This document shows, piece by piece, positions 43,750 through 52,329 of a stretch of 64,000 nucleotides of DNA; positions within the stretch are counted from its first letter, which is position 1, and each line of letters starts with the position of its first letter. A program made the position numbers and the translations under genes. Origin of the DNA: CAWEHU01 sp963808965 (GTDB lineage: Bacteria > Pseudomonadota > Alphaproteobacteria > Acetobacterales > Acetobacteraceae). Under the pieces are notes generated by a model, which did not search any database, was not told the origin of the DNA, and was given only the letters and a program-made list of their open reading frames with translations. The DNA is taken from assembly GCA_963808965.1 (NCBI GenBank), contig CAWEHU010000007.1:1-64000 (forward strand), written 5' to 3'.

Positions 43750-46700
43750 GCGCGCCCGGACGCATGAACCTCTCGGCCTGGGCGTTGCAGCATCGGGCGC
43801 TGACGCTGTTCGCGATGCTTGCCGTCGCGGCCGCCGGCATCTGGGCCTATCTCTCGCTCGGCCGCGCCGAGGACCCGCCCTTCACCATCAAGCAAATGGT
43901 GATCATGACCGACTGGCCCGGCGCCTCGGCCGACGAGATGATGCGCGAGGTCACCGATCGCATCGAGCGCAAGCTCGAGGAACTGCCTTATCTCGACTAC
44001 ACGCAAAGCTACAGCGAGCCGGGCCACGCGGCCATCACAGTCTCGCTCAAGGACAGCACGCCGCCTCGCATGGTGCCCGATCTCTGGTATCAGGTGCGCA
44101 AGAAGATCGGGGACATCCAGCAGACGCTTCCCGCCGGGCGTTCAGGGCCCGTTCTACAACGACGAGTTCGGCGACGTGTTCGGCATCGTCTACGCCGTCA
44201 CCGGCGATGGCTTCACTCTGCCGCAGCTCAGGCACGTCGCGGAGGACATTCGCGAGCAGCTCCTCTCGGTGCCTGGCGTCGGCAAGATCGACCTGATCGG
44301 CACGCAGGACGAGCGTATCTATCTCGATTTCTCCTACCGCAAGCTGGCCCAGTTCGGGCTGACGGCGCAGGATGTATTCGCCGCCGTACAGCGCCAGAAC
44401 AGCGTGGTCGCGGGCGGTTTCGTCGATACGCCGCACGATCGCATCTACGTTCGCACGTCGGGCGCGCTGGATGCGCCGGCGGCGCTCGCATCCGTGCCGG
44501 TTCAGGTGCATGGCCACCTCGTGCCGCTGCGCGATCTCGTCACCATCCAGCGCGGCACTGTGGAGCCACCGGTCTCCACCATGCGGATCAACGGCAAGCC
44601 GGCGCTCGGGCTCGCGATCTCCATGGCCGAGGGCGGGAACATCCTCGACCTCGGCCGTGCACTGACTGCGCGGGTTGCGCAGACGGCGCAGACCTTGCCC
44701 CTCGGCGTGCGGATGACGCGCGTGAACGATCAATCCGAAGTCGTGGCCAAGGATGTCAGCGACTTCCAGGAATTGTTCCTCGAAGCCCTCGCGATCGTGC
44801 TGTTGGTGAGTTTCCTCAGCCTCGGCTGGCGTACCGGGATCGTGGTCGCAATCAGCGTTCCGGTGGTTCTGGCCGGCGTGCTCCTGGGCATGAAGCTGCT
44901 CGGCATCGATTTGCAGCGCATCTCCCTGGGCGCGATGATCATCGCGCTCGGCCTGCTGGTGGATGACGCGATCATTGCGATCGAGACCATGACGGTTAAG
45001 CTGGAGCAAGGCTGGGACCGGCTGCGCGCCGGCAGCTTCGCTTACACATCAACCGCTTTCCCGATGCTGACCGGGACCTTGGTGACGGCGGCGGGCTACC
45101 TGCCCGTCGGACTCGCGCAGTCCAGCACCGGGGAATACACGCGCGACATCTTCCGTGTCGTCGGCATGGCGCTGGTCCTTTCGTGGCTCGTCGCGGTGTT
45201 TTTCGTCCCTTATCTCGGCGCGCGCTTGCTGCCGGAACCGAAGCCGCACGCCGTGCAGCACGATGTGTACCGCACGCGGACTTATAACCGCTTCCGCCGC
45301 GTGGTCGCGTGGTGTGTCCGCCGGCGCTGGATCGTGATCGGTTGTACAGATCGCCGCGTTCGCACTTTCGGTCGTCGGCTTCATGCGCGTGCCACAGCAA
45401 TTCTTCCCAGCGTCCGACCGGCTGGAAGTGGTGGTCGATATGCGCCTGCCGGAAGGCAGCTCTTTCGCGGCGACGGCAGCCGAAGTGGCGAAGCTGGAGG
45501 CGGTCCTGAACCAGGACGACGGCATCGCCTCCTACGTCGTCTATACCGGCAGCGGCAGCCCGCGTTTCTTCTTGGCCTCCTCCCCGGAGCTGACCAACGC
45601 GAATTACGCGCAGTTCGTCGTCAACACGAAATCCGTCACGGCGCGCGAGGGGCTGCTGGCCGAACTGACGGCGCTGACGGATCGTGGCATGTTCCCCGAC
45701 GTACGGCTGCGCGTCTCTCGCCTGGAGCTGGGACCCCCTGTCGGTTATCCGGTGCAGTTCCGCATCGTCGGGCCCGATCCGAGCGAGCTTCGTCACATCG
45801 CCGGTGCGGTGGAGGCGGCGATGCGCGACCAATCCGCACGTCCGCAACATCAGCGACAACTGGGGCAATCCGTCCAAGATGGTCGATGTGCAGGTCGACC
45901 AGGACAAGGCGCGGTTGCTCGGGGCTCTCGAGCGAGGACATCGCGACGACGCTACAGACGCTACAGCAGGGCTCGACCATCACTCAGTACCGCGAGGGTA
46001 CCGACCTGATCCCGGTCGTCGCTCGCGCCGACGCACGCGAGCGGCAGGACCTCGCCGGACTTGCGGACGCGGACATCACCGCCGCGGACGGGCACGCCGT
46101 GCCGCTCGGACAGGTCGCGCGCGATCCGCTACGGGCTGGAGGAGCCGACGCTGTGGCGGCGCAGCCGCACGCCGATGCTGATCGTACGAGGCGACATCGC
46201 CGATGCCATGCAGGCGCCGGTTGTGACGGCGCAGATCCTGCCGAAGCTCGCGGCGGTGGAGGCATCGCTTCCCGCGGGCTACCGGATCGAGACGGCGGGC
46301 GCCGTGGAGGAGAGCGGCAAAGGGCAGAGCTCGGTCAATGCGGTGATGCCGCTGATGGTACTGGTGATGCTGTCGCTGCTGATGGTGCAGTTGCAGAGCT
46401 TCAGCCGCGTGCTGATGGTGCTGTTGACCGCACCGCTCGGACTGATCGGCGTCGCAGCAGCGCTGCTTGTGACCGGAGCCCCGTTCGGCTTCGTGGCAAC
46501 GCTCGGCTTCATCGCGCTGGCCGGCATCATCATGCGCAACTCGGTGATCCTGGTCGACCAAATCGAGCAGGACATTGCCGCCGGCCTCGCCCCGACCGAG
46601 GCGATCGTCGAGGCCACGGTCCGCCGGGCACGGCCGATCCTGCTGACCGCGGTTGCGGCGATCCTGGGCCTGGTGCCGCTGGCGTTCTCCGTGTTCTGGG

Positions 46701-46873
46701 GGCCGATGGCGATCGCGATCATGGGTGGGCTGTTGAGCGCCACGTTGCTCACGCTGTGCTTCGTGCCGGCGCTGTACGCCGCTTGGGCAGGGGTCGGGCG
46801 AACCAGCGCCAGCGTGCGGCCCCGGCGGCTATCCGGCCGGCGCGCAGCAGAACCGGCGATGTCGGCTCGCTAG
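43746..46873 (+). pseudogene. RND-family efflux pump with at least five frameshifts
   Basis: Together the pieces cover a whole AcrB-type proton antiporter of about 1040 residues. They run from MNLSAWALQHRALTLFAML through VDDAIIAIETMTVKLEQ (proton-relay helix 4 Asp pair) to GLVPLAFSVFWGPMAIAIMG. Frame changes occur near 44137, 45343, 45828, 45921 and 46120; each looks like a single-base gain or loss, with conserved sequence resuming at once. No in-frame stop or decayed stretch lies between. The expected product is an inner-membrane multidrug or metabolite pump. As sequenced it cannot be made. Such density suggests sequencing error or a very recent loss of function. Confidence 0.85.
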
Positions 46874-46874
46874 T

Positions 46875-46985
46875 GGAGGCTGGCTCCCGGTTTCGCCTGA
46901 CCTCTTCGGCGTCCTCGGTCATAGGGTGAGGCGGTCGCCGCGCCTCGCTCCCTGATTCGCGTCGCTCTCAACGTCGCCCTGGACG
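46875..46985 (+). repeat. 111-bp direct repeat, copy 1 (copied 5' end of the CapD-like gene)
   Basis: 105 of 111 positions are identical, without gaps, to 50304-50414. That partner contains the leader and first 17 or so codons of the CapD-like gene. In this copy the start codon is changed (GCG-ATG to GCG-GTC), so it is not a gene start. It begins 2 bp after the pump gene stop. Confidence 0.9.
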
Positions 46986-46999
46986 GTGGTCGGGTTGTA

Positions 47000-47132
47000 A
47001 CTCGCGGGCATAGAATACGCCGCTCCGGGCCGCTACTTCCTCGTTCTCCGCGACGTTGAGGAAGGCGTAGGTCGAGGTGAAGTAGACGGGCGGGGTGACC
47101 GCTCCAGGGTGATCGGCCAATGGTGCAATCGA
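47000..47132 (-). pseudogene. Fragment of a Cys/Met-metabolism PLP enzyme
   Basis: The minus-strand translation reads APLADHPGAVTPPVYFTSTY, then AFLNVAENEEVA and GVFYAR. This matches the N-terminal substrate-binding stretch of cystathionine gamma-synthase/methionine gamma-lyase type enzymes (GAV-PPIY-TSTF). Only about 40 codons survive. No start codon or lysine site is present. It lies just inside the direct repeat at 46875-46985. Confidence 0.5.
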
Positions 47133-47289
47133 TCCAGAGCCTGTCCGCCCAAGCGGCAGCCGAGCGCATCGGCAGGCCGCTCCTGCTCGGCGTGGGCGCG
47201 ACCGAGGTGATGCTGTGATGCCCGAAGCAATCGAAACCAGCCGACCTGAGCCCAGTCTCCAGCGCGCGCCAACTGCTGGGCGGAGGCCC

Positions 47290-47686
47290 GGTGCCGGGCC
47301 TCCATTCCTATTGCTGCGGACCGCAGGCGATGCTGGACGCCTTCGAGAAGGCCACTGGCGACTGGCCGGCCGGAACTACTTCGATCGAGCATTTCGTCCC
47401 GCCGACACTGCCCGTAGCCGAGGGCGCGAAGCCCTACAGGTATGCCGGTCCACGACCGGGGCCGAGATGGAGGTGGAACCCGGCGGGAGCATGCTGGCAG
47501 CTCTGTGGGAACTCGGCGCCAAGGTCGATGCCTCTTGCGAGGGAGGAATTTGCGGCGCTTGTGAGGTGCGCTGGCTCGAAGGCGAGCCGATCCACCGCGA
47601 CCGCGCTCTCGCCGGAACGGCGCCGGACCCACCTGATGGCCTGCGTCGCCCAGTGCGCGTCGGAACGGTTGGTCGTGGAGGCCTAA
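47290..47686 (+). pseudogene. Fragment of a phthalate/vanillate-type oxygenase reductase
   Basis: Pieces in different frames: PGLHSYCCGPQAMLDAFEKAT and DWPAGTTSIEHFVP (end of the NAD-binding domain, CCGP motif), then GSMLAALWELGAKVDASCEG and GICGACEVRWLEGEP (plant-type [2Fe-2S] domain, Cys-x4-Cys-x2-Cys), then RRTHLMACVAQCASERLVV to the stop at 47686. The order and ending match reductase components of ring-hydroxylating or demethylase systems (VanB/OphA1 type). At least two frameshifts occur, and the FMN-binding N-terminal half is absent. No oxygenase component is nearby. Confidence 0.75.
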
Positions 47687-47822
47687 CCCGTTCACCCCTG
47701 CTTCTGCGAGCGGATCAGCCCAACAGCGGCTCGCCCCCTTTTTACGATGTGTTGGGCACGGTCAGGGCGGCATAGCCGAGGCCGAGGCCGGCAGGGCATT
47801 TGCAGGGCGCGGCACATGGATT

Positions 47823-48739
47823 TCAGCTCTGTGCTGCCGGGGAGGCTGGCTCCCGGTCGCGCAGCGCATCGACGAGTAAGGCGAAGGCCGGCGTGGGTTG
47901 CCGGCGGCTCGGGTAATAGAGGTGGTAGCCCGGGAAGGGCGGGCACCAGTCGGCCAGCACCCGGATGAGCCGCCCCTCAGCAAGCTGCGCTTGTATTTGG
48001 TCCGCCGGCAGGTACGCCAGGCCGAACCCGGCCAACGCGGCGTTTAGTCTCAGGGCGATGGTGTTGAACACCAACTGCCCTTCGACCCGCACCTTCAGCT
48101 CGCGCCTCCCTTTCTCGAATTCCCAAACGTAGATTCCGCCATAGGTCGGCAGCCGGATATTGATGCAGGCGTGGGTTGTCAGTTCCTGCGGCGTCCGGGG
48201 CCGCGCCCGGTCCGCGAAGTAGGAGGGCGCGCCGACGACGGCCATGCGCATGTCAGGCCCTATGCGCACCGCAATCATGTCCTTCGCCACCTGCTCGCCG
48301 AGACGAACGCCCGCGTCGAAGCGCTCGGCGACGATGTCGATCAGGCCGTAGTCGACCGCGATTTCCACCTTGACGTCCGGGTAGTCCGGCAAAAATTTTC
48401 TGAGGGCGGGCCAGAGGATCGCATCGGCTGCGTGCTCACCTGCCGTGATGCGGATCGTGCCCGCCGGCTTCTGCCGCAGTTCCGTGAGTGCGGCCAGTTC
48501 GGTGTCGATCTCATCGAAGCGGGGACCCACGGTCCGAAGCAGGCGTTCGCCCGCCTCGGTCGGCGCGACACTCCGTGTGGTGCGGGCCAAGAGCCGAAGC
48601 CCGAGCCGCGCTTCCAGGCCACGATAGTGTGGCTCAGCGCCGATTGTGAGACCCCGAGCTTCGCCGCGGCTCTCGTGAAGCTGCGCTCCCTGGCGACCGC
48701 GAGGAAGGCGAGCAGGTCACTGGCGTTCTCTCGGTTCAT
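47823..48739 (-). pseudogene. LysR-family regulator, frameshifted and with altered 3' end
   Basis: The N-terminal HTH (LLAFLAVARERSFTRAAAKLGVSQSALSHTI) starts at ATG 48739. At about 48619 one base is missing and the frame changes; it resumes as LLARTTRSVAPTEAGERLL and the full effector-binding domain (about residues 90-300). The last ten codons (ending PASPAAQS) are encoded by the 34-bp repeat at 47824-47857, so the native C-terminus was replaced. It is divergent from the aldo/keto-reductase fragment at 48862, a common LysR-target pairing. Confidence 0.8.
47824..47857 (+). repeat. 34-bp direct repeat (identical to 50287-50320)
   Basis: CAGCTCTGTGCTGCCGGGGA and the following 14 bases are identical in both places. 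The inner part GGGAG-gctgg-CTCCC can fold on itself. It forms the junction at the LysR 3' end. The 111-bp repeat at 46875 starts within the same sequence. Confidence 0.85.
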
Positions 48740-48861
48740 TCATGAGTTCCAGGTCATAGCCGTGTGCGAAACTTAGCGTCTAATAGCATACCGCCGGACG
48801 CGCTAAATCATGATCCGAAGGTATCAATCCGCGTCCGACTGGTTAGTTACGGGAGAAACAC

Positions 48862-48921
48862 ATGAGAAAGCGCACGCTGGGGAGCAGTGGCCTGGAGGTC
48901 TCGACCATCGGCCTCGGCTGC
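48862..48921 (+). pseudogene. Aldo/keto reductase, N-terminal fragment
   Basis: Starts at ATG 48862 with GGGAG upstream and reads MRKRTLGSSGLEVSTIGLG, the typical first strand of YajO/IolS-type aldo/keto reductases. After about 20 codons the sequence switches abruptly to a TPR fragment in the opposite orientation. It pairs with the divergent LysR gene as a former regulator-target unit. Confidence 0.7.
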
Positions 48922-48934
48922 ACGGAACCGTGCG

Positions 48935-49009
48935 TTGAAAACGGGCCTGCGCTTTGCGGAAATTATTCTGCGTCGTGGCCCACTGGAGCGGCATGCGCTC
49001 GCGGATCAT
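48935..49009 (-). pseudogene. Tetratricopeptide-repeat fragment
   Basis: The minus-strand translation MIRERMPLQWATTQNNFRKA matches the RER.PLQWA.TQNN repeat of large TPR proteins. Only about 25 codons remain, directly against the aldo/keto-reductase fragment. Related to the fragment at 2062-2346. Confidence 0.6.
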
Positions 49010-49045
49010 TCGTGCGGGAGCACGCCATACTGACACTGCCGAGTG

Positions 49046-49932
49046 TCAGCTAAGCCGAGCCCGCAGTTTAGCAATAACGCCGACCAGCGAAGGATCGACG
49101 TCTTGCAAACCATCTAACCAATCAGCAATGGCCTTTCGTCGGGGTGACGCTATCAGTTGATTGATCACCAGGGAATTGACAGCATCAACCATTGTCCGCT
49201 GCGCAACGCCCCGTGGAACGGTGTCGGGCGGGACCGACAGAATGAATCCGTCATCACCTTTGACTGGCTCTGACCAGATCGCTGCTCCGAGCAGGACCTT
49301 CAAGCCAACCTTGTGGCGATTGAGCAAAGCCCGTTTGTCCACGCGCTCCTGCCTCAATGCAGTGATCATGTCGGACACGATCGAACACTTCTGAGAGACC
49401 TTTGCGTCAATGGGATTGATCCGGCGGCACACTCGAATTTAACCGCAAGTTCGTGAAAAATAGTCGGAAGCGATTTCTTGAAGAAACCGTATTTTCTGAT
49501 TTGTTCCTTCACTTGCGAACAGAATGGCCCGACAGCTGCTGTGGTGCTTCCATCGAGGCGGTCGGCCTCATATACTTCCATGCGTCACACCGGCTAGATC
49601 GGAAGGGACGTGCACGCGGATGGTATTGGGCAACACAAAAAAGCACCGTTCAGGCTGGAGATGCCCGGTGAACAATCCAAGCTCGAGAGCACATTGTCCC
49701 GAGCAATGAGATAGGGCTGTCCGCGTATTTCAGCCGCGTCGTCGGGCGCGAACACGAAAACGGCAAAGTCCATGGTCGCACGGTCGCCATTAAAGTCGCA
49801 AGAGTTGTCCCGCCGACCGGGAAGCCAACATCCCACACCGTGATTCTGCTGTTCCAGTAAGCCGCGAGATGTATTGCGTTGGCAAAGTCCAGCGCCTCGC
49901 GTGAAGATCCGATGAACAGTCGTCGGTTTCAT
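49046..49932 (-). pseudogene. TIR-like (CAP12/Pycsar-effector type) nucleotide-binding protein, multiply frameshifted
   Basis: Reading through frame changes (near 49918, 49780, 49684, 49571 and 49430), a protein of about 295 residues appears. After MKPTT comes FIGSSREALDFANAI, then NSRITVWDVGFPVGGTTLA, MDFAVFVFAPDDAAEIRG, ARDNVL, ELGLFTGHLQPERCFFVLP and PSDLAGVTHGS. This is the order of motifs of the TIR-like domain found in CBASS/Pycsar effectors (PF10137), with the catalytic-type Glu in the ELG motif. About residues 150-295 (QVKEQIRKYGFFKKSLPTIF, RRINPIDAKVSQKC, GDDGFILSVPPDTVPRG) form a second domain that I do not recognise. GGAGAGG lies 7 bases before the ATG. Base composition is visibly less GC-rich than the surroundings, a sign of transfer. 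No nucleotide cyclase is adjacent. Confidence 0.65.
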
Positions 49933-50286
49933 GCCGAAGCCTCTCCGGATAATCGAAGCTCTTGTCCCACTTAGGATCATTAGCAGAATGAAGTGGGATC
50001 CGTAGCCTTCGCGAGCTTCACCATGTTTATTGTAGACTGAAACCGTCGGTCTGCGGAGTCGGGCCTTATGCCGTACTGGCCCCGCACAGCGGCTTGATGC
50101 CAAGCTCGGGTGTTCGCGGATCGCCACGAAATAGTATCGGACAATCAGCCAGTGCTCCGATGCGAACGGGCTGTGAGAGGGGCTGGGCCGGTCATTCACT
50201 AGAGGGGTCGGGATCAGGGCTTCCGGCCCAAGCCCGAGTCTCCGGGCGAGGGCCAGTTAGGTATTGCGGGAGCAGGTGGCAGATGC
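49933..50286. other. Intergenic region upstream of the TIR-like gene
   Basis: 354 bp without a supported gene. It contains the inverted repeat at 49965-49998 and otherwise no recognisable feature. Confidence 0.4.
49965..49998. promoter_or_regulatory. Inverted repeat in front of the TIR-like gene
   Basis: Perfect 8-bp arms TCCCACTT and AAGTGGGA with an 18-base A/T-rich spacer, 33 bases upstream of the TIR-like start codon. Possible operator or leader hairpin. Confidence 0.45.
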
Positions 50287-50320
50287 CAGCTCTGTGCTGC
50301 CGGGGAGGCTGGCTCCCGGT
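50287..50320 (+). repeat. 34-bp direct repeat (identical to 47824-47857)
   Basis: Lies in the leader of the CapD-like gene and overlaps the start of the 111-bp repeat. Together the copies at 46875, 47824 and 50287 mark three recombination junctions. Confidence 0.85.
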
Positions 50321-50414
50321 TTCGCCTGACCTCTTCCGCGTCCTCGGTTATAGGGTGAGGCGATGGCCGCGCCTCGCTCCCTGATTCGCATCGCCCTCAA
50401 CGTCGCCCTGGACG
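50304..50414 (+). repeat. 111-bp direct repeat, copy 2 (native 5' end of the CapD-like gene)
   Basis: Covers 59 bp of leader, the ATG at 50363 and the first 17 codons of the CapD-like gene. 105 of 111 positions match 46875-46985. This copy keeps the start codon and is presumably the original. Confidence 0.9.
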
Positions 50415-52309
50415 GGATCGCCGGTGGCCTCGCCGTGCCGGTCGCGCGCTGGATCGCCGACCCGGGCGGGGAGTGGCTGCACCCGCTATGGACCATTCCG
50501 GCCGGGGCCGTCCTGCTGCTGCTGGCGGGGCTGCCGTTCCGCCTTTCGCTCCAATACTGGCGCTTCGCGGGGATCGGCGACCTGCTCGGGGTGGCCGGGG
50601 GCAGCGTGCTGGGGGCAGCCTTGTTCGCGGTTCTGCTCCATATCGCGGCGGTCCCGCCCCCCAATCCGGCGCTGCCGATCATCCACGCGCTGACCTTGCT
50701 GGCGTTCCTCGGCACGCCGAGGGTCCTGTACCGGCGGTCGCAACTGCACGGGAGCGCTCGCCCGGCTCAGGCGAGCGAGGACGATGTGCCCTCGGTGCTG
50801 CTGGTCGGCGCGGGAGAGGACGCGGATCTTTTCCTCCGGGCGCTGGCTCAGGAGAGGCGGCGGTCGCTGCGGGTCATGGGTCTGCTGGCGCTCGCCTCTC
50901 GCCAGACCGGGCGGCGCATCCACGGGTTTCCGATCCTGGGATCGGTCGATGACGCGCCTTCCGTGCTCGATCGGCTGAAAGCCGAGGATCGGGTGCCGGC
51001 CATGATGGTCGTCACCACGCCGAACCTCACGGGCCTCTCGCTCGCCAATCTGCTCGACATCGCCGATCAGCACGGGCTCATGGTTCGGCGCGCGCCGAAG
51101 CCGACCGCCCTGCATCCCGCGACCCGCCGCGGCGAAGCACCCGCTGGCGTTCCGGCCCGGCTGGAACTCAAGCCCGTGGCGATCGAGGATCTGCTGAACC
51201 GGCCGCAAGTGCCGCTGGATCGGGAAGGGATGGCGCGGCTCGTTCAGGGGCGGCGGGTGATCGTGACCGGGGCAGGCGGGACGATCGGCAGCGAGCTGGC
51301 CCGGCAAGTGGCGGCGCTCGGGCCGGAGGTGCTGATCCTGCTCGACAACGGCGAATACGCCTTGTGGCAGATCGACCTCGAGCTGGCCGAGAACCATTCC
51401 GGCGTCCACCGCGAGGCGCTGATCGCCGATATCCGCGACGAGGCGCGCGTTCGCGCCATCTTCGAGACGTGGCGGCCGGAGCTGGTGTTTCATGCCGCCG
51501 CGCTGAAGCACGTCCCGATGGTGGAGGCGAACCCGCTCGAGGGGATGCTCACCAACATCGCCGGAACGCGCCACGTGGCGGACGCGGCGCGCGGGGTGGG
51601 CGCGCTGGCCATGGTCCTGATCTCGACCGACAAGGCGGTGAACCCGACCAGCCTGATGGGCGCGACCAAGCGGCTGGCCGAGATGTACTGCCAGGCGCTC
51701 GACATCGCCGCGCGCGTCTCCGGGTCGGGCATGCGCTGCGTCACGGTCCGGTTTGGCAACGTGCTCGGCAGCACGGGCTCGGTCGTGCCGCTCTTTCAGC
51801 GCCAGCTCGAACGCGGCGGGCCGCTCACGGTCACGCATCCCGACATGCAGCGCTACTTCATGACGGTGCGCGAGGCGGTGGGGCTCGTCTTGCAGGCGAG
51901 CGTGCTCGGGACCGGCGATGTCGTGCTCCCTTCGGGGCGCGATGGCGGGATCTTCGTGCTCGACATGGGCAAGCCCGTGAAGATCGTGGAACTCGCGCGG
52001 CAGATGATCCGGCTGGCCGGCTTGCGGCCGGAGGAGGATGTCGAGATCCGCTTCACCGGCCTCCGGCCAGGCGAGAAGCTGTTCGAGGAGCTGTTCCACG
52101 GCCGCGAGCCCCCGGTCGCGACCGGCTACACGGGCCTGTTGATGGCCAACCCGCGCACGGCCGACCCGGCTATCGTGGGCCGCGCCATCGACGAGATCGC
52201 CTCCGCGTGCCGCGGCGGCCAGGCCCGGCTCGCGCTGACGCTGCTCGGCCGGCTCGTGCCGGAGTTCGAGCATAACGCCGACGGCTCCGTCGGGACCGTC
52301 CGGGCCTGA
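50363..52309 (+). CDS. CapD/WbpM/FlaA1-type nucleotide-sugar dehydratase/epimerase
   Basis: 648 residues. About four N-terminal membrane helices (residues 10-115) precede a CoA-binding-like Rossmann region (SVLLVGAGEDADLFL, about 145). The C-terminal extended SDR domain has VIVTGAGGTIGSELARQV, then ISTDKAVNPTSLMGATKRLAE, containing the modified catalytic Thr-Asp-Lys and Met-Gly-Ala-x-Lys. This is typical of UDP-GlcNAc 4,6-dehydratases of the WbpM type, which make precursors of deoxy-amino sugars for surface polysaccharide. It runs into the aminotransferase 21 bp downstream. The first 17 codons are duplicated at 46.9 kb. Confidence 0.92.
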   Translation: MAAPRSLIRIALNVALDGIAGGLAVPVARWIADPGGEWLHPLWTIPAGAVLLLLAGLPFRLSLQYWRFAGIGDLLGVAGGSVLGAALFAVLLHIAAVPPPNPALPIIHALTLLAFLGTPRVLYRRSQLHGSARPAQASEDDVPSVLLVGAGEDADLFLRALAQERRRSLRVMGLLALASRQTGRRIHGFPILGSVDDAPSVLDRLKAEDRVPAMMVVTTPNLTGLSLANLLDIADQHGLMVRRAPKPTALHPATRRGEAPAGVPARLELKPVAIEDLLNRPQVPLDREGMARLVQGRRVIVTGAGGTIGSELARQVAALGPEVLILLDNGEYALWQIDLELAENHSGVHREALIADIRDEARVRAIFETWRPELVFHAAALKHVPMVEANPLEGMLTNIAGTRHVADAARGVGALAMVLISTDKAVNPTSLMGATKRLAEMYCQALDIAARVSGSGMRCVTVRFGNVLGSTGSVVPLFQRQLERGGPLTVTHPDMQRYFMTVREAVGLVLQASVLGTGDVVLPSGRDGGIFVLDMGKPVKIVELARQMIRLAGLRPEEDVEIRFTGLRPGEKLFEELFHGREPPVATGYTGLLMANPRTADPAIVGRAIDEIASACRGGQARLALTLLGRLVPEFEHNADGSVGTVRA

Positions 52310-52329
52310 GAGCAAGAGGTAGCGAAGCG

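Noticed and set aside
47120..47218. Plus-strand frame ending AAAERIGRPLLLGVGATEVML
   Set aside because: Could be another gene fragment in the rearranged segment, but it is too short to assign to any family.
50486..52315. 609-codon minus-strand frame
   Set aside because: Antisense shadow of the CapD-like dehydratase gene.
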